From UBA2705 sp963977125 (lineage in GTDB: Bacteria; Pseudomonadota; Alphaproteobacteria; Micavibrionales; Micavibrionaceae), in the NCBI GenBank assembly GCA_963977125.1, contig CAXBNJ010000002.1, forward strand, positions 124,001 through 188,000: DNA of 64,000 nucleotides, given 5' to 3'. More notes on this DNA, generated by a model, which worked only from the letters and a program-made list of their open reading frames with translations, was not told the origin of the DNA and did not search any database. The first letter of the stretch is position 1. The stretch is not shown here.

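Noticed and set aside
14886..63111. Many 60-190-codon frames on both strands across the RTX region
   Set aside because: Compositional by-products of the repeat; none has a recognisable protein signature, and the minus-strand ones lie inside the giant frame in other phases.
63788..63790. Met at 63790 as the start of the giant gene
   Set aside because: Seventy more in-frame codons up to 64000 continue RTX repeats, so this Met is internal.
14822..64000. CRISPR or satellite-type DNA array
   Set aside because: Repeats are degenerate, keep codon phase and encode known RTX nonapeptides; there are no constant repeats with unique spacers.
14822..64000. Protease, Ig-like or cadherin domains in the giant protein
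   Set aside because: No HExxH or other catalytic motif, and no Ig/cadherin strand pattern, was seen; only RTX, the recurrent module and the lectin-like inserts are supported.

Overview
The window looks chromosomal and probably alphaproteobacterial. The supporting signs are an aa3-type cytochrome oxidase subunit IV-like small protein, an Hda/HdaA-like DnaA-family regulator next to a DUF2066 protein and an AI-2E family transporter, and a cysteine desulfurase next to an adrenodoxin-type ferredoxin. GC content is moderate and genes are tightly packed. No tRNA, rRNA, CRISPR array, insertion sequence or prophage was seen. The genus cannot be set from this sequence alone.

Left part (1-14825): a minus-strand cluster (cysteine desulfurase, [2Fe-2S] ferredoxin, and a third gene that runs off the left edge) diverges from an alpha/beta hydrolase that ends in a clear intrinsic terminator. 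Then come a small Imm_superinfect-like membrane protein (+), a PrxQ/Bcp peroxiredoxin (-), a 1088-residue AsmA/YhdP-like lipid-transport protein (+), and a 1172-residue hybrid histidine kinase (-) preceded by the small oxidase-like subunit (-). A plus-strand run follows: DUF2066 protein, AI-2E transporter and the Hda-like replication regulator. These are housekeeping functions: Fe-S biogenesis, peroxide detoxification, envelope lipid transport, signalling and replication control.

Right part (14822-64000, 77% of the window): one uninterrupted minus-strand reading frame of at least 16,392 codons. It is open at the right edge, so the N-terminus is missing. It encodes a giant, acidic, Gly/Asp-rich RTX (calcium-binding beta-roll) protein, most likely exported by a type I secretion system and acting as a surface adhesin or matrix protein. 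No transporter gene is in the window. The protein is hierarchical: (i) thousands of residues of GGxGxD-type nonapeptides broken by beta-hairpin spacers; (ii) 18 diverged copies of a ~135-155-residue non-RTX module, the last forming the C-terminus; (iii) two C-type-lectin-like inserts of ~160 residues each; (iv) three long, nearly uninterrupted nonad blocks rich in Asn; (v) an exact 2364-bp duplication with a 2922-bp period; (vi) long ~300-residue cassettes near the visible N-terminal end. Its stop codon overlaps that of the Hda-like gene by 4 bp, tail to tail.

The most noteworthy material is the giant protein: the C-terminal module family, the paired lectin-like inserts, and the exact internal duplication, which could be recent gene conversion or an assembly effect.
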